From: Myxocyprinus asiaticus
Lineage: Eukaryota > Chordata > Actinopteri > Cypriniformes > Catostomidae
Assembly (NCBI RefSeq): GCF_019703515.2
Contig: NC_059365.1
Span: 35,173,501 to 35,237,500 of the forward strand
Direction of reading: 5' to 3'
DNA: 64,000 nt
A program made the position numbers and the translations under genes. The notes under the pieces are model-generated. The model had not been told where the DNA came from and did not search any database. It was given only the letters and a program-made list of their open reading frames with translations. Below are positions 48,441-59,404 of this stretch, in pieces; within the stretch, counting starts at the first letter, position 1; every line of letters begins with the position of its first letter.

Positions 48441-49730
48441 ACAATGTGATCTGTGCTTGCTCTGTGAGATATTTGGGTTGTGCAGTGGTTGCCAGTTTGG
48501 TGCTTGGCCCTGTAATGTCCTGCTTGCAGCTATATTATTATTATTATTATTCCTCCCCAATGGGAGTCCATGGCAGCCCATAGAACTGTACATAGGAAAA
48601 TTATTACATTTAGCACACTGATAGGGGTGGTCATGAATAGCACCCATACCAAATTTGGGGTCTCCAGGACATATTCTATAGTGCCACCACCATGTCAAAA
48701 ATTCACTTTTCTTTTGTGCGTATCTTTTAAACTCTTTGTCCTAGAGACACAATTCTTTTTTGTATGACTTCTCTTGATGATCCCAAAGAACCCCTTACAT
48801 TAAAACTCCGCCCATTACAGTGGCCGCCATCATAGATTATGTAATTTATAGTTTTTCACTTCTGCTCCTTTTAACTTTGCCTGATTTGCACACAAAATGT
48901 CTCCAAATAATCTCCAGACCGAGCCGCACAGAATTAATAATACAAAAGTTTGATATTTGACTTTGTTGAAAAGTTATGCAAACAAATAGTTAACGAGATG
49001 GTTGTGAAATTGGATTTGAGGCTGTATCTCAGTAACGCTGTGTCCTATCAAAACGAAACTTTGGCATGCTCCATGAGGACCATGCTCTGAGGGCACATGC
49101 AGAGTTTTGTGACAGCGTCACCTATGGGTCAAGAAATGTGAAAAATTGTTTTTTTGCCCATAACTTTTGAACTTTTAGTGTCTGTGGATTCCTTAGGTCA
49201 TGTGGATTTCAACGATACCAGTTTTTCCCATATCGGCCATACTGCCTCTCCACCATATTGACAATTATTTTAAAAATTATATAACTTTTAAATACATTGC
49301 TGGATTTAAAAGAAAATTGGTATGCATCACCAACATCATGTGATGATACATAAGCCGTTTAAAGATAGCGCCACCTATAATTCAAAAGATAACCTACATT
49401 TGTGTGCTGACTCTAACCTCATAAAGTCTCTTTGCCACACAATGGACACATCTACTGTGTGGTTCAGCATTTTAAAGCACTGGTTTATTGTTTCAAGGGT
49501 TGTGTATTTGAATTCCCACCTCTGCAAGTCATTCTGTAAAAAACTTTGTAGTTCTGTTGATTTTTGTTATGTGCTTACTGAATAGTTGCTGGGCTTTTCC
49601 ACAATCAAATTCTGAATCTGATCTCTGTTGAAAAGTTACATCAATACAAAGTTGATCATGGTGACTTTTGTGCTTTGTTGTAAAAAAAGCTTCTTACCAT
49701 AGTATGTTCCTTTTAGTGGTTGTTAGCCCA

Positions 49731-49805
49731 ATGGCTGTGTTGTGCAGTGAGTAGAGCATTGAAATGTCAAACAGAAGGTTCCTGGTTCAATACTCATCTC
49801 AGCAA
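49731..49805 (+). ncRNA. tRNA-like module 7
   Basis: 'ggctgtgttgtgcagtgagt' then 'agagcattgaaatgtcaaac', 'agaaggttcctggttcaata' (near B-box ggttcaa at 49784). The order resembles a tRNA-Arg type gene (gcagtggatagcgcattgga). Stems are imperfect. Confidence 0.42.
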
Positions 49806-50002
49806 GTCATGCATTAGAAATGTGGGTAGTTCTGGTGATTTCTGTATTGTGCTTATTGAATGGAGGCTGAGCTTTTCCCAATCAAATGTTGATTTGCATC
49901 TTTGTTGAAAAGTTACATGACTATAAAATTTATCATGTTAAAAGCTGTGCTTGGCTGTGATTACTCTAAGCTTGGTATATCCATTTGTTGACAGGCAATG
50001 TT

Positions 50003-50076
50003 GTGGCTGTGCGATGCAGTGGATAGCACACTGAACTGTGGAACAGAAAGTTGTGGATTCAAATTGTCTGGGGTCA
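50003..50076 (+). ncRNA. tRNA-like module 8
   Basis: 'gtggctgtgcgatgcagtgg', 'atagcacactgaactgtgga', then 'ttgtggattcaaattgtct'. The A-box region 'gcagtggatag' is the best match in the array to a tRNA-Arg type; the B-box is degraded (ggattcaaatt). Confidence 0.42.
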
Positions 50077-50295
50077 GTGTTATCTATGCTTGCTCTATGA
50101 GATCTTTGGGTTGTGCAGTGGTTGCTATGCTTGGCTCCGTAATTGCTGCTTGCAGCTATATTATTGTAATTAATTTCGATTAACAGAATTTACATTAAAA
50201 TATTTGTGTTGGGGGAGGGGGAAGTAATTCAGAAACACAAAGATGTTTTTAAATTACTTTACTGCTGTTTTATTCATGAGTAAAAAATAAAAAAA

Positions 50296-50924
50296 ACTCT
50301 GTAGGTCCTCACAATGCAAGTGAATGGTGACCAAAACTTTGAAGCTTCAAAAAGCACATACAAGAAGCATAAAAGTTGTCCATAAGACTCCAGTGGTTTA
50401 ATCCATGTATCTGATGTGATCCAATCAGTTTTGGGTGTGAACAGACCAAAACGTAACTCAATACTCACTATCTTTACATCTGCCGTCTCCTTGCAGATCC
50501 AGTTTTCAAGCTCGATTACACTTCCTAGCACCATCTAGCACTCTGCGCATGTGTCATAAACTAGGAAGTGTAATCGAGCTTGGAATTATGATCATGCCCA
50601 GAGACTGCATTTGGTAAGATGTACAGTAACAACTTTGTTACATTTTGGTCTGTTCTCACCCAAAACCAATTGGATTGCTTCAGAAGACATGGATTAAACC
50701 ACCGAGTATTATGGATTACTTTTATGCTAACTTTATGTGCTTTTTGGAGCTTCAAATTTTTGGTCACCATTCATTTGCATTGTATGGAACAACAGAGCTG
50801 AGATATTCTTCTAAAAATCTACATTTGTGTTCAGCAGAAGAAAGAAAGTCATACACATCTGGGATGGCAAGAGGGTGAGTAAATGATGAGAGAATTTTCA
50901 TTTTGGGGTGAACTATTCCTTTAA
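50296..50924. mobile_element. palindromic 'aactattcctttaa' MITE-like element
   Basis: Mirrored interior: 'aagtgaatggtgaccaaaac' against 'tttggtcaccattcatttgc', 'ccataagactccagtggttt' against 'aaaccaccgagtattatgga', and 'aggaagtgtaatcgagct' near the axis at about 50540. The right end is ggggtgaactattcctttaa; the left terminal box is lost. Confidence 0.78.
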
Positions 50925-50988
50925 TTGTTGCAGCTGTAATTGTAATCTTGATTATTTATTCAATTAATTGTGCAGTCACCCAATAATA

Positions 50989-51178
50989 AACAGTTAACCC
51001 AAAAATTAAAAGCACCATTCGCTTACATTGTATGGAAAAAAAGATGCAATAAAAATAAAAATGGTGACTGAGGCTGAAATTTAGCCTTATTGTATATGTC
51101 CCTTTGTGTTTCATGGAAGAAAAGAAGTAAATAGGTTAGCAACAAAATTGACATTTTTAGGTGAACTATCCCTTTAAA
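50989..51178. mobile_element. short palindromic MITE-like element
   Basis: Left cagttaacccaaaaattaaa, right tttttaggtgaactatccct, with central 'atggtgactgaggctgaaat'. A short deletion form of the same family, as at 32329. Confidence 0.7.
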
Positions 51179-51223
51179 ATGTTGCCTCCGTAGGCAGCTC
51201 ACTAGATTTTGGAACAGTGCAAA

Positions 51224-51244
51224 TGTATGTGTGTGTGTGTGTGT
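51224..51244. repeat. (GT)n microsatellite
   Basis: About ten GT dinucleotides. Confidence 0.88.
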
Positions 51245-51668
51245 TTCTGACACAGAGCAGATTTCTGTATGAACCCACATAATTTCCTGTGCTCTCTCTA
51301 TGGCCTGCAGCTTAATGGCTGAGCACCCAGGGACAACTGCATCCAAAATAATTCTAATCAATTGTGTCAGTGGGAAATGGGATTTGTGAAGGTTGTCTCT
51401 GCGGCGCACTGATTTTTGGGTGGCAAAGGTTTCTGCATGTACTACAGGGAGAGCCCTAGTGCCCCTATATTGTGAGCAAAAAGACTGCATAGGCGTATTC
51501 AAGCCTATTTAGACGCTCTGCGGAGTGATAGCTGAAAAGCTAAGAGGAATCGCTCTGCCAAAACTACTGAACACAGGGCAAAGTCAGAGCTCTGCATATG
51601 GGCTGTATCACAGAGCATTACCCAGGGCCCTGCTTCACAGTTCTATTCTGTATATGCATATTACAATA

Positions 51669-51694
51669 TGAAAAAAAAAAAAAAAAAAAAAAAG
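51669..51694. repeat. poly-A tract
   Basis: About 23 consecutive A, then 'gaaaatcattac'; in a region with several 'ttacatt' repeats (51700-51860). Confidence 0.9.
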
Positions 51695-53189
51695 AAAATC
51701 ATTACAATTTGTTTGGTGAGTTCATAATGTAATACATTTCTCATAATGTAAAATATTACATTCTGAAAAAAAAAAAGATCCCCTCTTATTACATTTTGAG
51801 AAAATTATTATATTTAACTCATTACATTTAACTCATTACATTATGTGCAGTTATTACATTACTATTTGTAGAGTTGCTGTCAGTCAATAATTTTTTTTTT
51901 AATCATGATTAATCGCATACTTTTTCATAGATAATGAAACACAGATTTATAAATTGCTGAAATTCAACTCTATATATACTTCTTTTCCTGTCAAAATGCA
52001 TTTATTTCCTTCTTAGGAAAGACAAAAAAAAAAAAAAATATTACATTAACCTATTACATTTGCCAACTATCATTACGTTTTATGTACCTTTTGCCTTTCA
52101 CGAAAGTCATATAGGTTTGGAACCGGTAAATCATGGCCTTTTTTTCAATTTTCTACTGAATTTCTCCTTTAATCCAAATATAGTTTGATTACTTTCATGT
52201 GCCATCAGAGTATCACTGATATTGCTCAGGAAGCCAGAGGGTCATCGGCTGCATGTCTTGACATGTTTAGTGTGGACGCGTGTGACAGATGACTCTGTCA
52301 ATACGACATGATCTTGTGAAAGCAGGCGGGTGGCCGAGCTCCAGGTAGTGTCATTACATCAGGGGTTGTTTCGTGACAGCTGGTCAATTGTGAATGACTG
52401 AATGCATGCAAATATGACTCGCTCCTGCATCTCGAATCGACAGTGCATTAAGTGTGTCTGAGGGAAGTGACTTTGTCATGGTTTAAGAGGACTTATTATA
52501 TCATAAACTGCCAGTTGTCGCATCGAGAGAGACGATGCAGACTGTTTGAGTGGTGTGTGTACTTTGTGTGAGTGTGGGTGTTTAAGCAAGGATGTGCACT
52601 CCAGGTGCTGAAAATAGCACGACAAATAGAAGATTAAAACATTACGGAGTAAAATCTGCAAAGGCCTCCAGAACGGCAGCAAACGTGCTCTCCACTAAAT
52701 CATGAAATACATTTTATTATGTATTTTTCCTTTTTACCACTTTTATTTTTAGAGATATTTACCAGAGAGAGGACAGTAAATTAAGAAACCTGGTCTCCTA
52801 GAATCATGTTACTATACCTACATTTTTGCAAATTGATTCTAACGTGGCTCGTTGTACTTTTTTTTTTTGGCACTAGAGGTGCTACAACAACATTGACTTT
52901 TATTCCCTTAAACACAAATCACAAGTAAAACGGCAGATTATCAGTTAATAAACACTTAGTTTTCACCTATTCATCACACACTGCTATCTTATAACATGTA
53001 AACACGTTACTGTACACTTTTTACAATCAAATTGCTCAGTAGCTTTCAGCTGCTTTTTTAACTGATTTTACACATTTCTCCAAACTAGGTCAATGTTCTC
53101 AAAACAATTAAAACATCACTTTATATATACATCATTTTCTTAAAACACTACACACAAATTTATCTGATCCAAGGTCCATTCTTTCAAAA

Positions 53190-53445
53190 CATTCTCCTTT
53201 TCTGAATCCAGTTGTGGAGTTCTTCTCCTCCTGGAGATGGAAAGTGTTAGACCTCAACCTCTATGACAAAATAACTCTTCTCCAAAAAACAGAAGAGGCT
53301 TATGTGCCAGGCATCAACAAAATTCACATTGTTTTTTCCTTTGATCCAAAGAATGAGAAAACATCGTGTGATCTGAATGAAATTGGCTGGCCAGACAGTA
53401 ATGAAAGGCTTGATGAATATGTAAATTTAGAAAATATTTAAGAAA
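53190..53445 (+). pseudogene. C-terminal fragment of an IS630/Tc1-type DDE transposase
   Basis: Reads NPVVEFFSSWRWKV then LYDKITLLQKTEEAY and CDLNEIGWPDSNERLDE. This fits the C-terminus of fish IS630-like transposases, whose catalytic block is NPIEEFFS..RWKVY. Here the residue aligned with the catalytic Glu is Val (gtg). Only about 80 codons remain, with an internal deletion; an ATG at 53214 is accidental. Confidence 0.68.
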
Positions 53446-54395
53446 ACACATGGGACAAAATGTCTTCATATTGGAACTTTATGATAAATGTGTTATTTCA
53501 ACAGTATAATTGTGTGTTTGTAGCTGAATATGTTATGGATTCACAGTGAGCATGTCTATAGATTTGTTGTTAGAGTTTAATTTTAATAAATGCATTATCA
53601 GAAAAGAAATAAAGGGTAACACTTTCTATGAAGCCCATATTTAAAATGCATTATTTATAATGCATTGTATAGGCCCTACACATGCCTTTTACTGCATCCA
53701 TAATGTCTCATAAAACACCTTATAATAAGTTAGAACTTCTCATAAATGATTGTAACTTCAGTTATAATACATTATAAGACTTCCCCTATTCATTGTTATA
53801 CTTAAGAGTATAATGCATTATAACACAAGCAACATTCAATTTTAATGCAGCAGAAGCTAATAAAGTTAATCATATAAGTGCTGTATAGTGTAAACAGTCA
53901 AAAGGCTTTATGGCGTGATCAAATTATAAGTAGTCTTTGCCTGCTTTAAGTAAAGTTACAAAAGCAATATCTTCTTATAAACAGCCATAACATAAACTTG
54001 TAACATACAATACATTACAAGTCAAACTTATACAATGGAAGTTATTTATAAAATAAGTCTCCAAATAAGATGCACAAACATTAACGTTTATTGAATAGAT
54101 TCCATTATAGAATCAGTTCGATTTTGTTGTTTTTTTTATTGTGTTTACATCCAAGAAGATTGGCCACATGTGTGATCAACATACATATTTTTACAGAGAG
54201 TTTCTGATATATTTTAACCTTGTAGCTTTACAACTGTTTTTCATAATACCTCAAAATGTACATCGAACGTGTTATTCTGTATTGTGTGCACGTGTAATGT
54301 ATATAACTTCCAGCATGACTTTTAATGTTTTATAACCAATTAAAAATATCTTATGGATGTTTATAAGACATTGCATTTGTCACTTAAAGCATACC

Positions 54396-54398
<3 letters not shown>

Positions 54399-54446
<48 letters not shown>

Positions 54447-54469
54447 TACACACACACACACACACACAC

Positions 54470-54532
<63 letters not shown>
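54399..54532. repeat. compound (TA)n-(CA)n-(TA)n microsatellite
   Basis: About 19 TA units, then about 12 CA units with small breaks, then about 29 TA units, ending at the TA target of the Tc1 element. Confidence 0.96.
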
Positions 54533-54535
<3 letters not shown>

Positions 54536-56111
54536 GTGCATCTCAATAAATTAGAATGTCGTGGAAAAGTTCATTTATTTCAGTAATTCAACTCAAATTG
54601 TGAAACTCGTGTATTAAATAAATTCAGTGCACACAGACTGAAGTAGTTTAAGTCTTTGGTTCTTTTAATTGTGATGAATTTGGCTCACATTTAACAAAAA
54701 CCCACCAATTCACTATCTCAAAAAATTAGAATACATCATAAGACCAATAAAAAAAAACATTTTTAGTGAATTGTTGGCTTTCTGGAAAGTATGTTAATTT
54801 ACTGTATATGTACTCAATACTTGGTAGGGGCTCCTTTTGCTTTAATTACTGCCTCAATTCGGCGTGGCAAGGATGTGATCAATTTGTGGCACTGCTGAGG
54901 TGGTGTGGAAGCCCAGGTTTCTTAGACAGTGGCCTTCAGCTTATCTGCATTTTTTGGTCTCTTGTTTCTCATTGTCCTCTTGACAATACCCCATAGATTC
55001 TCTATGGGGTTCAGGTCTGGTGAGTTTGCTGGCCAGTCAAGCACACCAACACCATGGTCATTTAACCAACTTTTGGTGCTTTTGGCAGTGTGGGCAGGTG
55101 CCAAATCCTGCTGGAAAATGAAATCAGCATCTTTAAAAAGCTGGTCAGCAGAAGGAAGCATGAAGTGCTCCAAACTTTCTTGATAAACGAGTGCAGTGAC
55201 TTTGGTTTTCAAAGAACACAATGGACCAACACCAGCAGATGACTTTGCACCCCAAATCATCACAGACTGTGGAAACTTAACACTGGACTTCAAGCAACTT
55301 GGGCTATGAGCTTCTCCACCCTTCCTCCAGACTCTAGGACCTTGGTTTCCAAATGAAATACAAAACTTGCTCTCATCTGAAAAGAGGACTTTGGAACACT
55401 GGGCAACAGTCCAGTTCTTCTTCTCCTTAGCCCAGGTAAGACACCTCTGACGTTGTCTGTGGTTCAGGAGTGGCTTAACAAGAGGAATACGACAACTGTA
55501 GCCAAATTCCTTGACACGTCTATGTGTGGTGGCTCTTGATGCCTTGACCCCAGCCTCAGTCCATTCCTTGTGAAGTTCACCCAAATTCTTGAATCGATTT
55601 TGCTTGACAATCATAAGGCTGCGGTTCTCTCGGTTGGTTGTGCATCTTTTTCTTCCACACTTTTTCCTTCCACTCAACTTTCTGTTAACATGCTTGGATA
55701 CAGCACTCTGTGAACAGCCAGCTTCTTTGGCAATGAATGTTTGTGGCTTACCCTCCTTGTGAAGGGTGTCAATGATTGTCTTCTGGACAACTGTCAGATC
55801 AGCAGTCTTCCCCATGATTGTGTAGCCTAGTGAACCAAACTGAGAGACCATTTTGAAGGCTCAGGAAACCTTTGCAGGTGTTTTGAGTAGATTAGCTGAC
55901 TGGCATGTCACCATATTCTACTTTTTTGAGATAGTGAATTGGTGGGTTTTTGTTAAATGTGAGTCAAAATCATCACAATTAAAAGAACCAAAGACTTAAA
56001 CTACTTCAGTCTGTGTGCACTGAATTTATTTAATACACGAGTTTCACAATTTGAGTTGAATTACTGAAATAAATGAACTTTTCCACGACATTCTAATTTA
56101 TTGAGATGCAC

Positions 56112-56114
<3 letters not shown>
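54533..56114 (-). mobile_element. Tc1-like transposon, young and nearly intact (1582 bp)
   Basis: Inverted repeats of 201 bp (54533-54733 and 55914-56114) starting caggtgcatctcaataaatt differ at only about three or four positions by eye. TA flanks on both sides lie in a TA microsatellite. One transposase gene on the minus strand fills the interior. The near-identity of the repeats and the long open frame indicate recent transposition. Confidence 0.95.
54814..55815 (-). pseudogene. Tc1-like DD34E transposase with a single nonsense codon
   Basis: 334 codons from ATG at 55815 to TGA at 54814. It has a paired-like HTH (residues 1-47, MGKTADLTVVQKTIIDTLHK...), basic hinge GRKKCGRKRC (49-58), and a second HTH around 70-110. 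The catalytic triad is Asp147 (FSDESK), Asp237 (FQQDLAPAHT) and Glu272 (NPIENLWG), with 34 residues between the last two. The only visible lesion is TAA at codon 298 (54922-54924); the frame reopens for 35 codons (ETWASTPPQQCHKLI...) to the natural end GAPTKY. The truncated product keeps the triad but would lose the last 36 residues; activity is unknown. I prefer MGKTADL as start over an ATG 12 codons upstream because Tc1 proteins begin near this motif. Confidence 0.93.
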
Positions 56115-56144
<30 letters not shown>

Positions 56145-57227
56145 TATACTGCAGATACAATTGGATGCTGCTTGTGTTATAATATATTATACTCTAAGGT
56201 ATATCTATGACTAGGTAAGTATTATAATGTACTATAACTGTGGTTCCAATTATTTACGAGAAGTTATAACATATTATAAGGTGTATTATGAGACATTACT
56301 AATGCATTATAATGCCTTTACAATTCATTATAAATATGGGCTCCATAGAAAGTTTGACCAAATAAAGTTTTTATTATGCAGTGAAACTGAATTGATTTGC
56401 TAAATTAAAAGTCTATTTAATTGGCTGTGTGAATTGTTTTGAGACCCCTGACACTTGTTTGGAGAAAGATACAGTTCAAAATCAGTTGAGAATTACTAAC
56501 TGACATGGTTGCTTCAGCTATAGTGTTTTTATGTCACATTTTCTTTTATGACACTACGGGTTAGGTTTAGGTTTAAGGTTTAGGGTAGGGACATCGGTTT
56601 TGTTCATTTAAAACTCGATAAAACATTAACCTTCAAAACCTCATCTGTTTGGGAGAACATGTAACTCGCTTTTAGCGTCAAACAGTGGACATTTCACCTT
56701 GGAACTGCCGTGATACGTGTAATGAACCATGTAATATTTCGCAGTTTTAAAATGAGATCACGTTGAAATTAAGTGCCTTGAATTAAAGCCCTGTCAAAAT
56801 TATTGGACCCCAAAGTGATTTAATTGACTAAAATAACTTTTTGGGTGTCCAGTTATCTAGTCTGCCTTGTTTAACATTAATCATCAAAAGATAATCAATG
56901 CATGTATGTTAAATTATATATCACATGATATTACCGGAAAGATCATGCTGGTTCACTAGCATTCTTGACTGGAATTTTTTGCTACTTTAACATCTTGGGA
57001 CATTTTTCCTTCTCGCTAGTATTGCCTTTGGTTTGCCCACTGTGGGATTTGTAAAGCACTGTTTTTTGCAAAGCTGCTTTGGGACAACATGCATTATGAA
57101 ATGAAAATGAATAACTTTCAATTTATGCATTAAGTAAATAACACATAAATTAAACTAAATTGCAACTAATTGCCCATCTCCCTTCACCAATCTGCTTTGT
57201 TCTGTTCATGTTCTCCTTGGACTTATC

Positions 57228-57345
57228 AGAATCAGAATCAGAATCAGCTTTATTGCCAGTTATGCTTACACATACAAGGAATTTGTCTTGGTGACAGGGG
57301 CTTCCAGTGCACAACAATACAATACAGCAATAAGACAGAGATAAT
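57228..57345 (-). mobile_element. 3' end of a LINE-like element with (TCTGAT) tail
   Basis: Plus strand reads tcagaatcagaatcagaatc, agctttattgccagttatgc, ttacacatacaaggaatttg; on the minus strand this is a 3' end ...aataaagctgattctgattc with a hexamer tail. A well-known look for truncated fish LINE 3' ends. A trinucleotide (aat)n follows at 57343-57361. Confidence 0.6.
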
Positions 57346-57440
57346 AATAATAATAATAATAAAAAAAAAGAGAAAAAATAGAATTAAAAAGAAAATTGAA
57401 TAGAAAATAAAATAAAGTATATATAGAATACACAATAAGA

Positions 57441-57446
<6 letters not shown>

Positions 57447-57513
<67 letters not shown>
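57447..57513. repeat. (TA)n-(CA)n compound microsatellite
   Basis: About 19 TA units and about 13 CA units. Confidence 0.96.
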
Positions 57514-57521
<8 letters not shown>

Positions 57522-58203
57522 GCAGTGCAAATACAAATCTGTTATCAGAGCATCACTAACCCAACTTTTATCAGGTCCAGCAGCTGATTGAAGACACAAT
57601 CTCTGATATTACCTATAGACTGGACTCTCGTTCCCTCTGCCCCGCTCAGTAATGGAACAGACATAAATCACACTTTAATTGACACAGTTAATCAAGTTTT
57701 TAATTGGATGGATACTGGCTTATTCGGCACAGCAGTGCCCTGCCTCCACAGCATCTTGTCTCTCTGCCTCTCTTTCACACACTCTCTCATGCCTCGGCTT
57801 GACACAGAGGCAGCCGATCTGCTTTCGGTATCAGATTCCCCCACTCTTGCTCTCTTTTTGCTGTAATCAGCACAAAACAGAGTGAGAAATGTCCCTGCTG
57901 TTCCTGAAGCTGATGTAAGGTGTGTCGAAACATGGTTTTCTGGAGGTGTAACAGAGTGGGATCTGTGCATCTTGTGCTATATAACAGCGGGGTGTCTTGG
58001 CCTGGCCTGAGGGAACTGAACTCTGCCTGTGGGTAAATCTCACATAGAGGTTCCCCTCCTTTCGCTCTGGGATACAACCTACAACCTGCAATTCTCCTAT
58101 CACGGCTGACAGAAACATGTTCATACTTGTTCGGCTGCAGTGAAATTTGTAGAGACAATGGCAATTTCCTCAGTATTGACAATAAAACTCTTGCTGATAG
58201 ACA

Positions 58204-59260
58204 TATACATTTACACATTTAGTCATTTAGCAGATGCTTTTATCCAAAGCGACTTACAAATGAGACACATAGCAAGGTATTTTTCATACAAAGTTTAACA
58301 ACATCTCCAGTATAAGACTGCCAAGTTCTCACAGTGGCTGGAGTAGTAAAGATGCTAGCACAGAAGAAAGTGTGCACTTATTTTTTTTTAATTAAGTGCA
58401 GGTTAAGTGCAATTAGTGTGGGTTGGTTAAGTGCTCGCGGAACAGATGTGTTTTCAGCTGGTTCTTGAATGTTGAGAAGGTAACAGCAGATCGTTTGGAG
58501 GTTGGAAGTTCATTCCACCACAGAGGAGCAGAGAAAGTGAACGATCGTGAAATAGACTTTGAGCCTCTTTGTGATGGGACCACCAGGCGTTGCTTGTTCA
58601 TAGATCGCAGAGAGCGAGTTGGAGCATAGACCTGAAGAAGTGAATTAAAGTAAGAGGGTGTGGTTCCATTGGCTGTCCTGAAGGCCAGAGTCAAAGCCTT
58701 GAATTTGATGTGGGCAGCTACAGGTAGCCAGTGGAGTGAAATCAAGAGTGGGGTGTTCATGAGCCCATTTTGGTTGATTAAAGACCAGATGCACTGCTGC
58801 ATTCTGGACCATCTGCAGTGGCTTAATTGTGTTAGCTGGAAGGCCAGCCAACAGAGCATTACAGTAGTCCAGTCTTGAAATGAGCAGAGCTTGGACCAGG
58901 AGCTGTGTAGCATATTCAGACAGGAAAGGTCTGATGTTCCTGATGTTGTAAAGCGCAAATCTGTGAAACCGGGCAGTTGATGAGATGTGTGCAGTGAAAT
59001 TAAGCTGGTCATCTACCACCACTCCCAGGTTCCAGGCTGTTTTGGTTGGTGTTATTGCAGTTGAACCAAGATGAAAAGTGAGATTGTGGTCAACAGATGG
59101 GTTGGCTAGGATCACGAGGAGTTCTGTCTTGGCAAGGTTGAGCTGAAGGTGTCGTTCCTTCATCAAGGGCGAAATGTCCGAAGGCAGGGGGAGATACAAG
59201 CTGAAAAAGTAGGGTCATCAGGCTGGAATGATAGGTAGAGCTGCATATCTGCATATATAC
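58204..59260 (-). mobile_element. 5'-truncated L2-clade LINE (copy 2)
   Basis: Minus strand. Reading down from 59199: [36 protein letters not shown], then after one frameshift [51 protein letters not shown], the L2 RT C-terminus. The 3' tail on the plus strand (catttagcagatgcttttat, ccaaagcgacttacaaatga) lies at 58215-58265. Better preserved than copy 1 at 6493-7560; lacks the YADD box because truncation is downstream of it. Confidence 0.9.
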
Positions 59261-59261
59261 A

Positions 59262-59404
59262 GTGGGGTCCAAAAGTCTGAGATCACGTTGAAAACATGGG
59301 ACTTAAAATCTAATTCAAACCTAAAATAGACCACAAATTTTAGGATTTTGAAAATGTAAAAAAATACAATAAAAAAATCTTAATTTGAATAAGAAATATG
59401 TAAA
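59262..59404 (+). mobile_element. Tc1-type terminal fragment
   Basis: Begins tacagtggggtccaaaagtc, a typical Tc1-like terminal repeat next to TA. No right end was found; cut off by the L2 copy on the left or by the element starting at 59405. Confidence 0.55.

Larger units (their letters stand above)
46621..48535 (+). repeat. tRNA-like-module repeat family, unit A, right part
   Basis: Resumes at 'tcatattgacatttcttaaa', equivalent to 49253 in unit B, and runs to 'ctgcttgcagctatattatt' at about 48520-48540. It carries five tRNA-like modules (near 46820, 47400, 47640, 47870 and 48368) separated by a recurring spacer 'ctgactctcagcttggtatg'. Spacing between these spacers is about 217-280 bp (47366, 47608, 47838, 48055, 48334). 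Confidence 0.8.
48536..50165 (+). repeat. tRNA-like-module repeat family, unit B
   Basis: Begins attattattattcctccccaatgggagtcc-type sequence (compare 37940 in unit A) and ends 'gctgcttgcagctatattatt', the same end as unit A. It carries modules near 49453, 49731 and 50003. Units A and B are head-to-tail, so this is a tandem duplication or two adjacent insertions of one family. Confidence 0.8.
53613..56358. mobile_element. inverted-repeat element 'gggtaacactttctatg', split by a Tc1 element
   Basis: Left end gggtaacactttctatgaag and right end ctccatagaaagtttgacc are inverted copies. 'taaaacaccttataataagt' (53713) mirrors 'ttataaggtgtattatgaga' (56275). Both arms are rich in 'cattataa'. The interior includes a long (TA)n/(CA)n microsatellite carrying the Tc1 copy at 54533-56114. 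Non-autonomous, foldback type. Confidence 0.75.

Noticed and set aside
46821..50076. Functional tRNA genes
   Set aside because: A- and B-box-like strings are present but acceptor stems do not pair and most modules are strongly degraded; listed only as tRNA-like modules.
56555..56600. Telomere-like 'gggttaggtttaggtttaagg' sequence
   Set aside because: Only a few degenerate units; the same type of phrase occurs inside common fish repeats (also 28490-28520, 24200-24235), so no evidence of an interstitial telomere.
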